Shown in pieces: positions 13,337-21,325 of a DNA stretch of 23,265 nucleotides; position 1 is the first letter of the stretch, and each line of letters starts with the position of its first letter. This DNA is from an uncultured Bacteroidota bacterium (GTDB taxonomy: Bacteria; Bacteroidota; Bacteroidia; Flavobacteriales; Flavobacteriaceae). The notes under the pieces are model-generated. The model had not been told where the DNA came from. It saw only the letters and a program-made list of their open reading frames with translations, and did not search any database. Where the stretch lies: positions 1-23,265 of the forward strand of contig CAIJFC010000337.1 in assembly GCA_903819815.1 (NCBI GenBank), given 5' to 3'. The position numbers and the translations under genes are program-made.

Positions 13337-15760
13337 ATGATTAAAATTATGTTGCAATCCATCAGTAAAATAGCTTTTTTTATTTCCATTTTATTTATAA
13401 GTTATACTTCATTTGCTCAAAATAAAATTAGCCTTGATGAAGATTGGAGGTTTCATTTTGGAAATTCTGCAGATCCAAGTAAAGATTTCAATTATGGAAA
13501 TGTACTTTTATTTCATAAATCGAATGTTTATGATACTACTATTGTAAATCCAAAATTTGTAGATTCTACCTGGAGTAAAATTAATGTGCCTCACGACTGG
13601 GTGGTCTCGCTGCCATTTGAAAAATCAGATACTCCTATTATGGATAGCCACGGCTACAAACCTGTTGGCGGAGCTTATCCTGAAACTAGTATTGGTTGGT
13701 ATAGAAAACATTTTACCATTGATAAATCAAATAGTAATAACCGTTTTGAATTACAATTTGACGGCATTTATAGAAATGCTGCCATTTGGATTAATGGTTT
13801 TTATGTTGGTACAAATTTTAGCGGCTATATTGGAAGTTCATATGATGTAACTGATTATATGAATTTCGAAACTGAAAATGTAATTGTTATTCGCGTTGAT
13901 GCCACTCAAAATGAAGGTTGGTTTTATGAAGGCGCGGGAATTTATAGACACGTTTGGTTAAATATGACAGAGAAAATTTTTATTCCTGAAAATGGCGTTT
14001 ACATAACTACCCAATTAAAAGACAAGACTGCTTCGGTAACTATTGAAACTACCATTGAAAACAGCAATATTATTTCATCAAATTGCATCACTTATTCTTA
14101 CATTACCGATAGAAATGGAAAAATTATTGCGAAAACAACTGAAACCAATGTTCGCTTGAATGCAAATAAAAATACCGTAATCAAACAAAAATTAAGGGTT
14201 CTAAATTCTCGTCTTTGGTCGATAGAAGATCCCTATTTATACAAAGTAATTTCAGTTATAAAGGTTGGAAACAAAATTGTCCAACAATCAAAAACAAGAT
14301 TTGGGATACGAACATTTAAATTTGATGCTACCGAAGGATTTTTTCTTAATGGCAAATCAGTAAAAATTAAGGGTACCAATAACCACCAAGATCATGCTGG
14401 AATTGGAAGTGCACTCCCTGATTATCTTCAATATTACAGAATAAAATTATTGAAAGAAATGGGTTCGAATGCCTACAGAGCGAGTCACAATGCTCCTACT
14501 CCAGAACTTTTAGAAGCTTGTGATAGCTTGGGAATGCTAGTACTAGACGAACACAGATTACTTAACAGCAGTCCCGAATACAAAGATCAATTTAAACGGT
14601 TACTAATTCGTGATCGAAACCATGCCTCCGTATTTTTATGGTCCATTGGAAATGAAGAACAAAACATTCAAGGAAATGAATACGGTAAAAAAATCGCTCA
14701 ATCGCTATTGGCAATCCAAAAAGAAATTGATCCTTCTCGAACAAGTACCTATGCTGCCGATATGGGAAATGATTTTAATGGGGTTAACGAAGTTATCCCA
14801 ATTCGTGGTTTCAACTACCGACAATATGCCGTTTCAGATTACCATAGAGACCATCCAAACCAACCCATATTGGGAACAGAAATGGGAAGCACGGTAACTA
14901 CAAGAGGAATTTATGTAACCGATTCCATAAAAGCTTATGTTCCAGACCAAGATATCACCGCGCCATGGTGGGCTAGTAAAGCAGAGACTTGGTGGAAATT
15001 GGCTGCCGAAAATAAGTATTGGTTAGGTGGTTTTGTATGGACCGGTTTTGATTATCGCGGGGAGCCAACGCCTTTTAAATGGCCTAATATTAATTCTCAT
15101 TTTGGAATAATGGATGTATGTGGATTCCCAAAAAACATCTATTATTATTATCAAAGTTGGTGGACCGATAAAGATGTTTTACATGTTTCACCACATTGGA
15201 ATTGGCCCGATAAAATCGGTAAACCAATTGATGTTTGGGTGAATACCAATGCTGATGATGTAGAATTATTTTTGAATGGAAAAAGTCTAGGTAAAAAAGC
15301 GATGCCAAGAAACAGTCATTTGCAATGGGAAGTAAATTATGAACCGGGAATTTTAGAAGCAATAGCTTATAAAAAAGGAAAGAAATTAACAACCAAGCTA
15401 GAAACTACTGGTCAAGCCACAAAAGTAATTCTTTCGCCAGATAAAACAATGCTACTTGCCGATGGAAAAGATGCTACTGTTGTAACTATTTCTTTGGAAG
15501 ATGAGCAAGGGAGGGCGGTTCCAGGCGCTAATAATTTAATCGAGTTTGCCCTAAGTGGAAATGCTAAAATTATCGGCGTGGGCAACGGAGATCCCAGTTC
15601 TCACGAACAGGACAAATGCCAAGAAGGTGAATGGAAAAGAAGCGCTTTCAATGGCAAGTGCCAGATTATTATTCAATCAGGAAAAAATAGGGGAGCAATA
15701 AAATTAGAAGCAAAATCACCTGGATTACAATCGGCGACAACTACTTTTAAACTCCAATAA
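13337..15760 (+). CDS. Exported GH2 beta-galactosidase
   Basis: An 807-residue glycoside hydrolase of family 2 that would remove galactose from the non-reducing end of galacto-oligosaccharides made by the GH53 enzyme next door. A type I signal peptide (core IAFFISILFISYTSFA, cleavage before QN at about residue 28) sends it to the periplasm. Domains in order: N-terminal sugar-binding jelly roll (DEDWRFHFG ... WYRKHF ... FDGIYRNAAIWING), an immunoglobulin-like domain, the TIM barrel with acid/base Glu440 in SIGNEEQ and nucleophile Glu515 in GTEMGS, then C-terminal DUF4982/Big-like domains (VELFLNGKSLG; LLADGKDATVVTISLEDEQG). The start could equally be the Met at 13349. Beta-galactosidase activity is inferred from the partner; other GH2 activities are possible. 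Confidence 0.9.
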   Translation: MIKIMLQSISKIAFFISILFISYTSFAQNKISLDEDWRFHFGNSADPSKDFNYGNVLLFHKSNVYDTTIVNPKFVDSTWSKINVPHDWVVSLPFEKSDTPIMDSHGYKPVGGAYPETSIGWYRKHFTIDKSNSNNRFELQFDGIYRNAAIWINGFYVGTNFSGYIGSSYDVTDYMNFETENVIVIRVDATQNEGWFYEGAGIYRHVWLNMTEKIFIPENGVYITTQLKDKTASVTIETTIENSNIISSNCITYSYITDRNGKIIAKTTETNVRLNANKNTVIKQKLRVLNSRLWSIEDPYLYKVISVIKVGNKIVQQSKTRFGIRTFKFDATEGFFLNGKSVKIKGTNNHQDHAGIGSALPDYLQYYRIKLLKEMGSNAYRASHNAPTPELLEACDSLGMLVLDEHRLLNSSPEYKDQFKRLLIRDRNHASVFLWSIGNEEQNIQGNEYGKKIAQSLLAIQKEIDPSRTSTYAADMGNDFNGVNEVIPIRGFNYRQYAVSDYHRDHPNQPILGTEMGSTVTTRGIYVTDSIKAYVPDQDITAPWWASKAETWWKLAAENKYWLGGFVWTGFDYRGEPTPFKWPNINSHFGIMDVCGFPKNIYYYYQSWWTDKDVLHVSPHWNWPDKIGKPIDVWVNTNADDVELFLNGKSLGKKAMPRNSHLQWEVNYEPGILEAIAYKKGKKLTTKLETTGQATKVILSPDKTMLLADGKDATVVTISLEDEQGRAVPGANNLIEFALSGNAKIIGVGNGDPSSHEQDKCQEGEWKRSAFNGKCQIIIQSGKNRGAIKLEAKSPGLQSATTTFKLQ

Positions 15761-15903
15761 TTTGAAATGAAATTTCAAAAATGAAATGAAAACTTGTGTC
15801 AATTGTGGTATCGATAATTGCTGTTTTATATACTATTTTTTGGTAGGAATTTTAGCAACTGATTATCAGATAATTATAAATTAGCAATAGAGATTGATTT
15901 TTA

Positions 15904-15934
15904 TTTGGTAATTAAAAAATAAATAGTACTTTTG
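15904..15934 (+). promoter_or_regulatory. Promoter of rpsO
   Basis: TTTG at 15904-15907, a 19-base spacer, and TACTTTTG at 15927-15934: the best consensus Bacteroidota promoter in the window. The rest of the 229-base gap before it (15761-15903) holds no gene; it has only a weak hairpin (tttgaaa 15761-15767 with tttcaaa 15773-15779) after the GH2 stop. Confidence 0.82.
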
Positions 15935-15938
15935 CCCG

Positions 15939-15959
15939 GTCTTATAATAGCTGTAAGAC
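15939..15959 (+). promoter_or_regulatory. Hairpin at the 5' end of the rpsO mRNA
   Basis: GTCTTA (15939-15944) pairs with TAAGAC (15954-15959) around a 9-base loop, right at the expected transcript start and about 30 bases before the rpsO ATG. It may stabilise the mRNA or take part in S15 autoregulation, which is known in other bacteria; neither is shown here. Confidence 0.4.
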
Positions 15960-15989
15960 ATACATAAAAATCATTAAACAAATATTGGA

Positions 15990-16256
15990 ATGTATTTAAC
16001 TAAAGAGATTAAAGAAGAGATCTTCGCTAAACACGGAGAAAAAACTAACACTGGTAAATCGGAAGCGCAAATCGCACTTTTCACTTACAGAATTAGTCAT
16101 TTGACAGAGCATTTGAAAAAAAATCGTCACGATTATAATACCGAGCGTTCATTAGTATTATTAGTAGGTAAAAGAAGAAGTTTATTAGACTACTTGAAGA
16201 AAACCGAAATTAACAGATATCGTGAGATTATCAAAGTATTGAATATTAGAAAATAA
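15990..16256 (+). CDS. rpsO: 30S ribosomal protein S15
   Basis: Small-subunit ribosomal protein that binds 16S rRNA early in assembly. At 88 residues it is the standard length. The family signatures are intact: TGKSEAQIALFTYRISHLT in the first half, LKKNRHDYNTERSLVLLVGKR in the middle and RRSLLDYLKK with RYREII at the end. It has its own strong promoter and its own terminator, and it precedes pnp as in many bacteria. Confidence 0.98.
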   Translation: MYLTKEIKEEIFAKHGEKTNTGKSEAQIALFTYRISHLTEHLKKNRHDYNTERSLVLLVGKRRSLLDYLKKTEINRYREIIKVLNIRK

Positions 16257-16262
16257 TCAATA

Positions 16263-16290
16263 AAAAAGAGGTGCCCACGCGCCTCTTTTT
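16263..16290 (+). terminator. Rho-independent terminator after rpsO
   Basis: Twelve-bp stem with one G-T wobble (aaaaagaggtgc 16263-16274 with gcgcctcttttt 16279-16290), loop CCAC and a T-rich tail. It sits between rpsO and pnp, which suggests partial read-through or a separate pnp promoter; none was recognised. Confidence 0.88.
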
Positions 16291-16326
16291 GTTTTTAGCC
16301 TTAAGGCAAATAGAAGTTAAAAAAGT

Positions 16327-16397
16327 TTGGTTTTTCATTGGATTATTAGCAATCACTACAACAACACAACAACTCTGTCGACAGGCAGAAAAACCAA
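16327..16397 (+). promoter_or_regulatory. Structured leader upstream of pnp
   Basis: A perfect 10-bp stem, ttggtttttc (16327-16336) with gaaaaaccaa (16388-16397), closes a 51-base loop that contains the perfect palindrome ctgtcgacag (16375-16384). A second, mutually exclusive pairing is possible between cattgg (16336-16341) and ccaatg (16394-16399). It ends 24 bases before the pnp ATG. In enterobacteria pnp represses itself through a leader stem cut by RNase III; a similar role is inferred here. Confidence 0.45.
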
Positions 16398-16421
16398 TGT
16401 AAAATTAAAAAAGGAAAATTT

Positions 16422-18548
16422 ATGATTCCACAATTATTTGTAGAAAGTATCGATTTAGGTGATGGAAGAAGCATCACAATCGAGACAGGAAGATTAGCAA
16501 AACAAGCTGATGGTTCTGTAGTAGTAAGAATTGGTAAAACTGTTATTTTAGGAACAGTTGTATCATCAAGAAAAGCAAGTCCAGGTATTGATTTTTTACC
16601 ATTAACGGTAGATTATCGTGAAAAATTTGCAGCAGCAGGTCGTTTTCCTGGTGGTTTCTTCAAAAGAGAAGCGCGTCCAAGTGATAACGAAGTGCTAACA
16701 ATGAGATTAGTTGACCGTGTATTACGCCCACTTTTCCCAAGTGATTATCATGCAGAAGTGCAAGTGATGATTCAATTAATGTCTCATGATGATGATGTTA
16801 TGCCAGATGCATTAGCAGGATTAGCCGCTTCAGCAGCATTGGCATTATCTGATATCCCATTTGAAACTTTAATTTCAGAAGCTAGAGTGGGAAGAATTGA
16901 TGGTAAATTCATCATTAACCCAAGTCGTGCACAATTAGAATTATCAGATATCGATATGATGATTGGAGCTTCAACAGATTCTATCGCAATGGTAGAAGGT
17001 GAAATGAAAGAAATTTCAGAAGCAGAAATGGTCAGCGCAATTAAATTTGCTCACGAGCACATCAAAAACCAAATTGCAGCACAAGAAAGATTAGCAAAAG
17101 CATTCGGGAAAAAAGAAGTTCGTGCTTACGAGCAAGAAAAATCTGACGATGCCATTTATGCTAAAGTTAAAGCTGCAGCATATGATAAAATCTATGCTAT
17201 TGCAAGTAAAGGTTCAGCAAAACATGAACGTTCAGCTGCATTTGACGCTGTAAAAGAAGAAGTAAAAGCGTTGTTTACTGAAGAAGAATTAGCAGAAAAT
17301 GGCGATTTAGTATCTAAATATTTTTATAAAACGAATAAAGAAGCAGTTCGTAACGTAACTTTAGATTTAGGAACTCGTTTGGACGGTAGAAAAACAACTG
17401 AAATCAGACCAATTTGGTGTGAAGTTGATTATTTACCATCGGTGCACGGATCGGCATTGTTTACTCGTGGAGAAACTCAAGCATTAGCAACAGCTACTTT
17501 AGGAACTTCAAGAGAAGCCAACCAAATAGATTCTCCATCTGAACAAGGAGAAGAAAAATTCTACTTGCACTATAATTTCCCTCCATTTTCTACAGGAGAA
17601 GCTCGTCCATTAAGAGGAACTTCAAGAAGAGAAGTTGGTCACGGAAACTTAGCTCAAAGAGCGTTAAAAAATATGATTCCAGCTGATTGTCCTTATACAA
17701 TTCGTGTCGTTTCTGAAGTATTAGAATCGAATGGTTCTTCTTCAATGGCTACCGTATGTGCAGGTACATTATCATTAATGGATGCTGGAATTCAAATGAT
17801 TCGTCCTGTTTCTGGAATTGCAATGGGATTAATTACTGACGGAGAACGTTTCGCAGTATTATCTGATATTTTAGGTGATGAAGATCATTTAGGAGATATG
17901 GATTTCAAAGTAACAGGAACTTCAGAAGGAATTACCGCTTGTCAAATGGACATCAAAATTGACGGATTGAAATATGAAATTATGGAAGCAGCATTGGCTC
18001 AAGCTCGTGATGGACGTTTACATATTCTTGATATTTTAACGGCTACTTTACCATCTCCAAAAGAGGATGTTAAAGAGTATGCTCCAAAAATTATTACAAG
18101 AACTATTCCTGGTAACTTTATTGGCGCGTTGATTGGACCTGGTGGAAAAGTAATTCAAGAATTACAAAAAGCTACTGGAACTACCATCGTAATTAACGAG
18201 GTTAATGAAGAAGGGGTAATTGAAATTTTAGGAACTGATCCTGCAGGAATTGCTGCGGTATTGGCTAAAATTGAATCCATCACTTTCAAACCACAAATGA
18301 ACGAAGCTTACGAAGTGAAAGTAATTAAAATGCTTGATTTTGGTGCGGTTGTAGAATATACAGCAGTTCCTGGAAACGAAGTATTACTTCACGTGTCAGA
18401 ATTGGCTTGGGAACGTACAGAAAATGTTTCTGATGTAGTAAATATGGGCGATGTATTCCAAGTGAAATACCTAGGAATTGACCCTAAAACTAGAAAAGAA
18501 AAAGTTTCTAGAAAAGCTTTATTACCAAGACCTCCTAGAGAATCTTAA
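16422..18548 (+). CDS. pnp: Polyribonucleotide nucleotidyltransferase (PNPase)
   Basis: Phosphate-dependent 3'-5' exoribonuclease of mRNA decay, a cytoplasmic trimer. At 708 residues it is full length. Domains in order: first RNase PH-like core (TGRLAKQADGSVVVRIGKT, AGRFPGGFFKREARPSDNE), an all-helical linker (about 215-310), the second, catalytic RNase PH core (HGSALFTRGETQALATATLG; Asp residues in ILGDEDHLGDMDFKV), a KH domain (IGALIGPGGKVIQELQ) and a C-terminal S1 domain ending near KVSRKALLPRP. It follows rpsO, with a terminator and a structured leader between, and is closed by its own terminator. Confidence 0.98.
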   Translation: MIPQLFVESIDLGDGRSITIETGRLAKQADGSVVVRIGKTVILGTVVSSRKASPGIDFLPLTVDYREKFAAAGRFPGGFFKREARPSDNEVLTMRLVDRVLRPLFPSDYHAEVQVMIQLMSHDDDVMPDALAGLAASAALALSDIPFETLISEARVGRIDGKFIINPSRAQLELSDIDMMIGASTDSIAMVEGEMKEISEAEMVSAIKFAHEHIKNQIAAQERLAKAFGKKEVRAYEQEKSDDAIYAKVKAAAYDKIYAIASKGSAKHERSAAFDAVKEEVKALFTEEELAENGDLVSKYFYKTNKEAVRNVTLDLGTRLDGRKTTEIRPIWCEVDYLPSVHGSALFTRGETQALATATLGTSREANQIDSPSEQGEEKFYLHYNFPPFSTGEARPLRGTSRREVGHGNLAQRALKNMIPADCPYTIRVVSEVLESNGSSSMATVCAGTLSLMDAGIQMIRPVSGIAMGLITDGERFAVLSDILGDEDHLGDMDFKVTGTSEGITACQMDIKIDGLKYEIMEAALAQARDGRLHILDILTATLPSPKEDVKEYAPKIITRTIPGNFIGALIGPGGKVIQELQKATGTTIVINEVNEEGVIEILGTDPAGIAAVLAKIESITFKPQMNEAYEVKVIKMLDFGAVVEYTAVPGNEVLLHVSELAWERTENVSDVVNMGDVFQVKYLGIDPKTRKEKVSRKALLPRPPRES

Positions 18549-18574
18549 TAAAATAGCAATTTGATTTGCATAAC

Positions 18575-18609
18575 AAAACCCCAATTTATTGATTTAAATT
18601 GGGGTTTTT
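18575..18609 (+). terminator. Rho-independent terminator after pnp
   Basis: Perfect 14-bp stem (aaaaccccaattta 18575-18588 with taaattggggtttt 18595-18608), 6-base loop and a short T-run. It isolates pnp from the carotenoid operon. Confidence 0.92.
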
Positions 18610-18703
18610 AGTTTTGTGCAAACAGCTATTTTAATTTCTTTATTCGTTTTTATTTATAGGATTTTTTAAACTTTTGTTGTACTATTATGCTATTATAAAA
18701 AAT

Positions 18704-18711
18704 TAATTTTG
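18704..18711 (+). promoter_or_regulatory. Promoter -7 element of the carotenoid operon
   Basis: TAATTTTG matches TAnnTTTG and ends 22 bases before the ATG at 18734. The nearest TTG (18677-18679) gives a 24-base spacer, slightly beyond the usual range. Confidence 0.55.
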
Positions 18712-18733
18712 CATAACCATTTAATTGAAAAAA

Positions 18734-20209
18734 ATGACAAAAACCGTTGGTATAATTGGAGCTGGAATTGGAGGTCTTGCCTTGTCAATTCGGCTTGCTA
18801 ATCAGGGGTTTAAGGTGACCATTTTTGAAAAAAACAGTTATCCTGGAGGCAAATTGAGTGAACTAAAAATGGATGGATTCCGATTTGATAAAGGGCCTTC
18901 ATTATTTACAATGCCTTCGTTAATAGATGAATTGACCAATTTGCAAGGAAGCTCCCTTCCTTTTGAATACCAAAAACTAAATGTTATTACCAATTATTTT
19001 TATTCCGATGGAACGCAACTAAAAGCATCCGCCAATATAGAAGAATTTGCAGAAGAAGTTCATTTAAAATTAAATGAAAAAAAAGAAACTGTTTTAAAAC
19101 ACATCAAGCGCAACGCTTTTTATTTTAAAACCACCGAAGATTTATTTTTGAAGCAATCGCTTCACCAACTGAAAAATTTTATTAATTTTAAGACTTTAAA
19201 AGGTATATTATTTTCCCCATTCTTAGGATTATTCAGTACGATGCACGAAAAAAATTCAAGAACGTTTTCCAATCCAAAAACAGTACAACTGTTCAATCGA
19301 TTTGCGACCTATAACGGTTCAAATCCATATAAAGCACCTGCGTTAATGAATATGATTTCGCATTTAGAGTTTAATCTTGGGGCTTATTTACCTAAGAAAG
19401 GCATGAATCAAATTACAACTCATTTGGTCAAACTAGCAGAAGAAGCTGATGTGGAAATTATATATAATGCCGCCGTTGAAACCTTAGAAGTTGGCTCTAA
19501 TAACCAGATTACTTCCATTAAAAGTAATGGGGTTAATTATAACTTTGAAATTGTGGCTAGCGATGTAGATCTGCATGTGCTTTACAAATATCTGTTGCCA
19601 AAATCTTTTACCCCTCAAAAGTTAATTCAACAAGAAAAATCAAGTAGTGCCTATGTATTTTATTGGGGAATAAACAAAGAATTTGCATCATTAGGACTAC
19701 ATAATATTTTGTTTAGTGATGATTATAAAAAGGAATTTGATCATTTATTTTCAAAACAATTTCCAACTGATGACCCAACGGTTTATATCAATATTACTTC
19801 AAAATATTGTAAAGATGATGCGCCAGAAGGTTGTGAAAACTGGTTTGTAATGGTAAATGTCCCGCACAATAAAAACGAAAGCATCAATTATGAAGCCGAT
19901 ATTCGAAAAAATGTTGTTGAAAAAATTAATGCAATATTGAAAACCGATATCGAAAAATACATCATTTCAGAGAGTACGTTAAGTCCCGTTGATATAGAAA
20001 ACCAAACTTCGTCTTACGGTGGATCGCTATATGGTAATTCTAGCAACAATAAATTTGCAGCATTTTTAAGACATGCTAACTTTTCATCAAGTATCAAAAA
20101 TTTATATCTTGTAGGAGGAAGTGTGCATCCTGGCGGAGGTATTCCATTGTGCCTATTCAGTGCAAAAATTGCGAGTCAATTAATAGTAGAAAGAGAGAAA
20201 AAATGCTAA
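18734..20209 (+). CDS. crtD: Carotenoid 3,4-desaturase, CrtD-like (CrtI family)
   Basis: FAD-dependent carotenoid desaturase of 491 residues. I use the ATG at 18734 because it starts directly at the dinucleotide fold (VGIIGAGIGGLALSIRLA, then FEKNSYPGGKL); the in-frame TTG at 18725 adds only three residues. The C-terminal family signature is NLYLVGGSVHPGGGIPLCL. The substrate region DKGPSLFTMPSLIDEL fits, from memory, flavobacterial 1-hydroxycarotenoid 3,4-desaturases (CrtD) rather than phytoene desaturases (CrtI, where I recall a GPSWYWMPD-type motif). The downstream hydratase, hydroxylase and CrtA-like genes support a role in making a 3',4'-desaturated, 1'-hydroxylated end group. Its end overlaps cruF by 7 bases (ATGCTAA). 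If wrong, it would be CrtI. Confidence 0.78.
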   Translation: MTKTVGIIGAGIGGLALSIRLANQGFKVTIFEKNSYPGGKLSELKMDGFRFDKGPSLFTMPSLIDELTNLQGSSLPFEYQKLNVITNYFYSDGTQLKASANIEEFAEEVHLKLNEKKETVLKHIKRNAFYFKTTEDLFLKQSLHQLKNFINFKTLKGILFSPFLGLFSTMHEKNSRTFSNPKTVQLFNRFATYNGSNPYKAPALMNMISHLEFNLGAYLPKKGMNQITTHLVKLAEEADVEIIYNAAVETLEVGSNNQITSIKSNGVNYNFEIVASDVDLHVLYKYLLPKSFTPQKLIQQEKSSSAYVFYWGINKEFASLGLHNILFSDDYKKEFDHLFSKQFPTDDPTVYINITSKYCKDDAPEGCENWFVMVNVPHNKNESINYEADIRKNVVEKINAILKTDIEKYIISESTLSPVDIENQTSSYGGSLYGNSSNNKFAAFLRHANFSSSIKNLYLVGGSVHPGGGIPLCLFSAKIASQLIVEREKKC

Positions 20210-20829
20210 AGACCTATAAATCCTATTTATTGTATTTCTTAATTCTGGTCTATATTTCCGGGTCAATTGGGTTTGTAGTAAATCCAACTTTTTTTAGTCC
20301 TTTTACGCCTTATACTTTATTACTGACTTGTTTTGTTTTTTTAATTCATAGTACACTGGCCGACAAAAAGTTTCTAGTCGCCTTTTTTTCTATTGCTTTT
20401 TTAGGATTTATTATTGAAGTAATTGGGGTAAAAACGGGGCTGGTTTTTGGAAAATATTCCTATGGAGAAGGATTAGGATTCAAATTACTTGAAGTTCCTC
20501 TGATTATTTCCATCAATTGGGCAATGCTTATTTGTGCTGGAATTAGAATAGTAAGTGGTATCTTTGCAAACAAAATAACATCATTAGTTGTGGCAGCTTT
20601 ATTGGTTACATTAATTGATTTACTAATTGAACAAGTGGCTCCGAAACTCGATTTTTGGAAATTTGAAGGAGGATTACCCGGTTTACATAATTATTTGGGT
20701 TGGATTGGAGTAGCTTTTTTTACGTCTTACTTTTTTTACCCAACAATTATAAAAGGCAATCGTTCCGTTTCATTAATACTATTGATTTTACAAATTATAT
20801 TTTTTACTTCTTTATATCTATTTATTTAA
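20203..20829 (+). CDS. cruF: Carotenoid 1,2-hydratase, CruF-like (DUF422 family)
   Basis: A 208-residue polytopic membrane protein with about six or seven hydrophobic helices. The ATG at 20203 overlaps the crtD stop by 7 bases and is preceded by a purine-rich AGAGAG site, so it is translationally coupled; a longer frame open from 20149 lies inside crtD. The motif IEVIGVKTGLVFGKYSYGEGLG followed by EVPLIISINWAML is characteristic of the CruF/bisanhydrobacterioruberin hydratase group. Members add water across the 1,2 double bond of the psi end of gamma-carotene or related carotenoids, giving a tertiary hydroxyl. In this operon it would act before CrtD. Family assignment is firm; the exact substrate is inferred. 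Confidence 0.82.
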   Translation: MLKTYKSYLLYFLILVYISGSIGFVVNPTFFSPFTPYTLLLTCFVFLIHSTLADKKFLVAFFSIAFLGFIIEVIGVKTGLVFGKYSYGEGLGFKLLEVPLIISINWAMLICAGIRIVSGIFANKITSLVVAALLVTLIDLLIEQVAPKLDFWKFEGGLPGLHNYLGWIGVAFFTSYFFYPTIIKGNRSVSLILLILQIIFFTSLYLFI

Positions 20830-20830
20830 C

Positions 20831-21313
20831 ATGGAAATAATAATTAATTGCAGCATTGTTTTAATCACATTTATTCTAACAGAATTTTCTGCTTGGGCAA
20901 ATCACAAATACATCATGCATGGATTTTTGTGGTATTTACATGCAGATCACCACAAAAAAGACCACAAAAGTTGGTTTGAACGAAATGATTTCTTTTTTAT
21001 CACTTATGCTGTACCAAGTTGGTTACTCATTATGTTTGGTATGATGAACCAATATGCCTGGTACACTTGGGTTGGTTTCGGTATTTTACTTTATGGTTTG
21101 GCCTATTTTGTTGTGCATGACTTGATTATACACCAACGTTTCAAAGTGCTTACTAAAACTAAAAACGTATATGTTTTAGCCTTACGTCGTGCGCACAAAA
21201 TGCACCACAAAAACACGGGAAAAGAAGGTGGCGAAAGTTTTGGAATGTTAATTATTAAAAGAAAATACATTCAAGATGCATTAAAAAAATCTAAAACTCA
21301 GTACGCTAATTAA
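20831..21313 (+). CDS. crtZ: Beta-carotene 3-hydroxylase CrtZ
   Basis: A 160-residue integral-membrane di-iron hydroxylase of the fatty acid hydroxylase superfamily that places a hydroxyl at C3 of a beta-ionone ring. The histidine clusters of the family are visible: HKYIMH (His25, His30), HADHHKKDH (His38-His45), HDLIIH (His96, His101) and HKMHH (His122-His126). Hydrophobic helices lie at about 3-20, 53-70 and 78-97. It starts one base after the cruF stop and ends 12 bases before the crtA-like gene. Presence of CrtZ requires a cyclic end group, so a lycopene cyclase must be encoded elsewhere in the genome. Confidence 0.92.
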   Translation: MEIIINCSIVLITFILTEFSAWANHKYIMHGFLWYLHADHHKKDHKSWFERNDFFFITYAVPSWLLIMFGMMNQYAWYTWVGFGILLYGLAYFVVHDLIIHQRFKVLTKTKNVYVLALRRAHKMHHKNTGKEGGESFGMLIIKRKYIQDALKKSKTQYAN

Positions 21314-21325
21314 GCATTCATACCA

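Noticed and set aside
14610..15392. Alternative frames of 95 and 100 codons inside the GH2 gene
   Set aside because: They are shadow frames within a conserved domain, with no start context or recognisable motifs.
20149..20202. Extended start for the CruF-like protein
   Set aside because: The extra residues lie inside the crtD coding region and are hydrophilic; the ATG at 20203 has a purine-rich site and fits the membrane topology.
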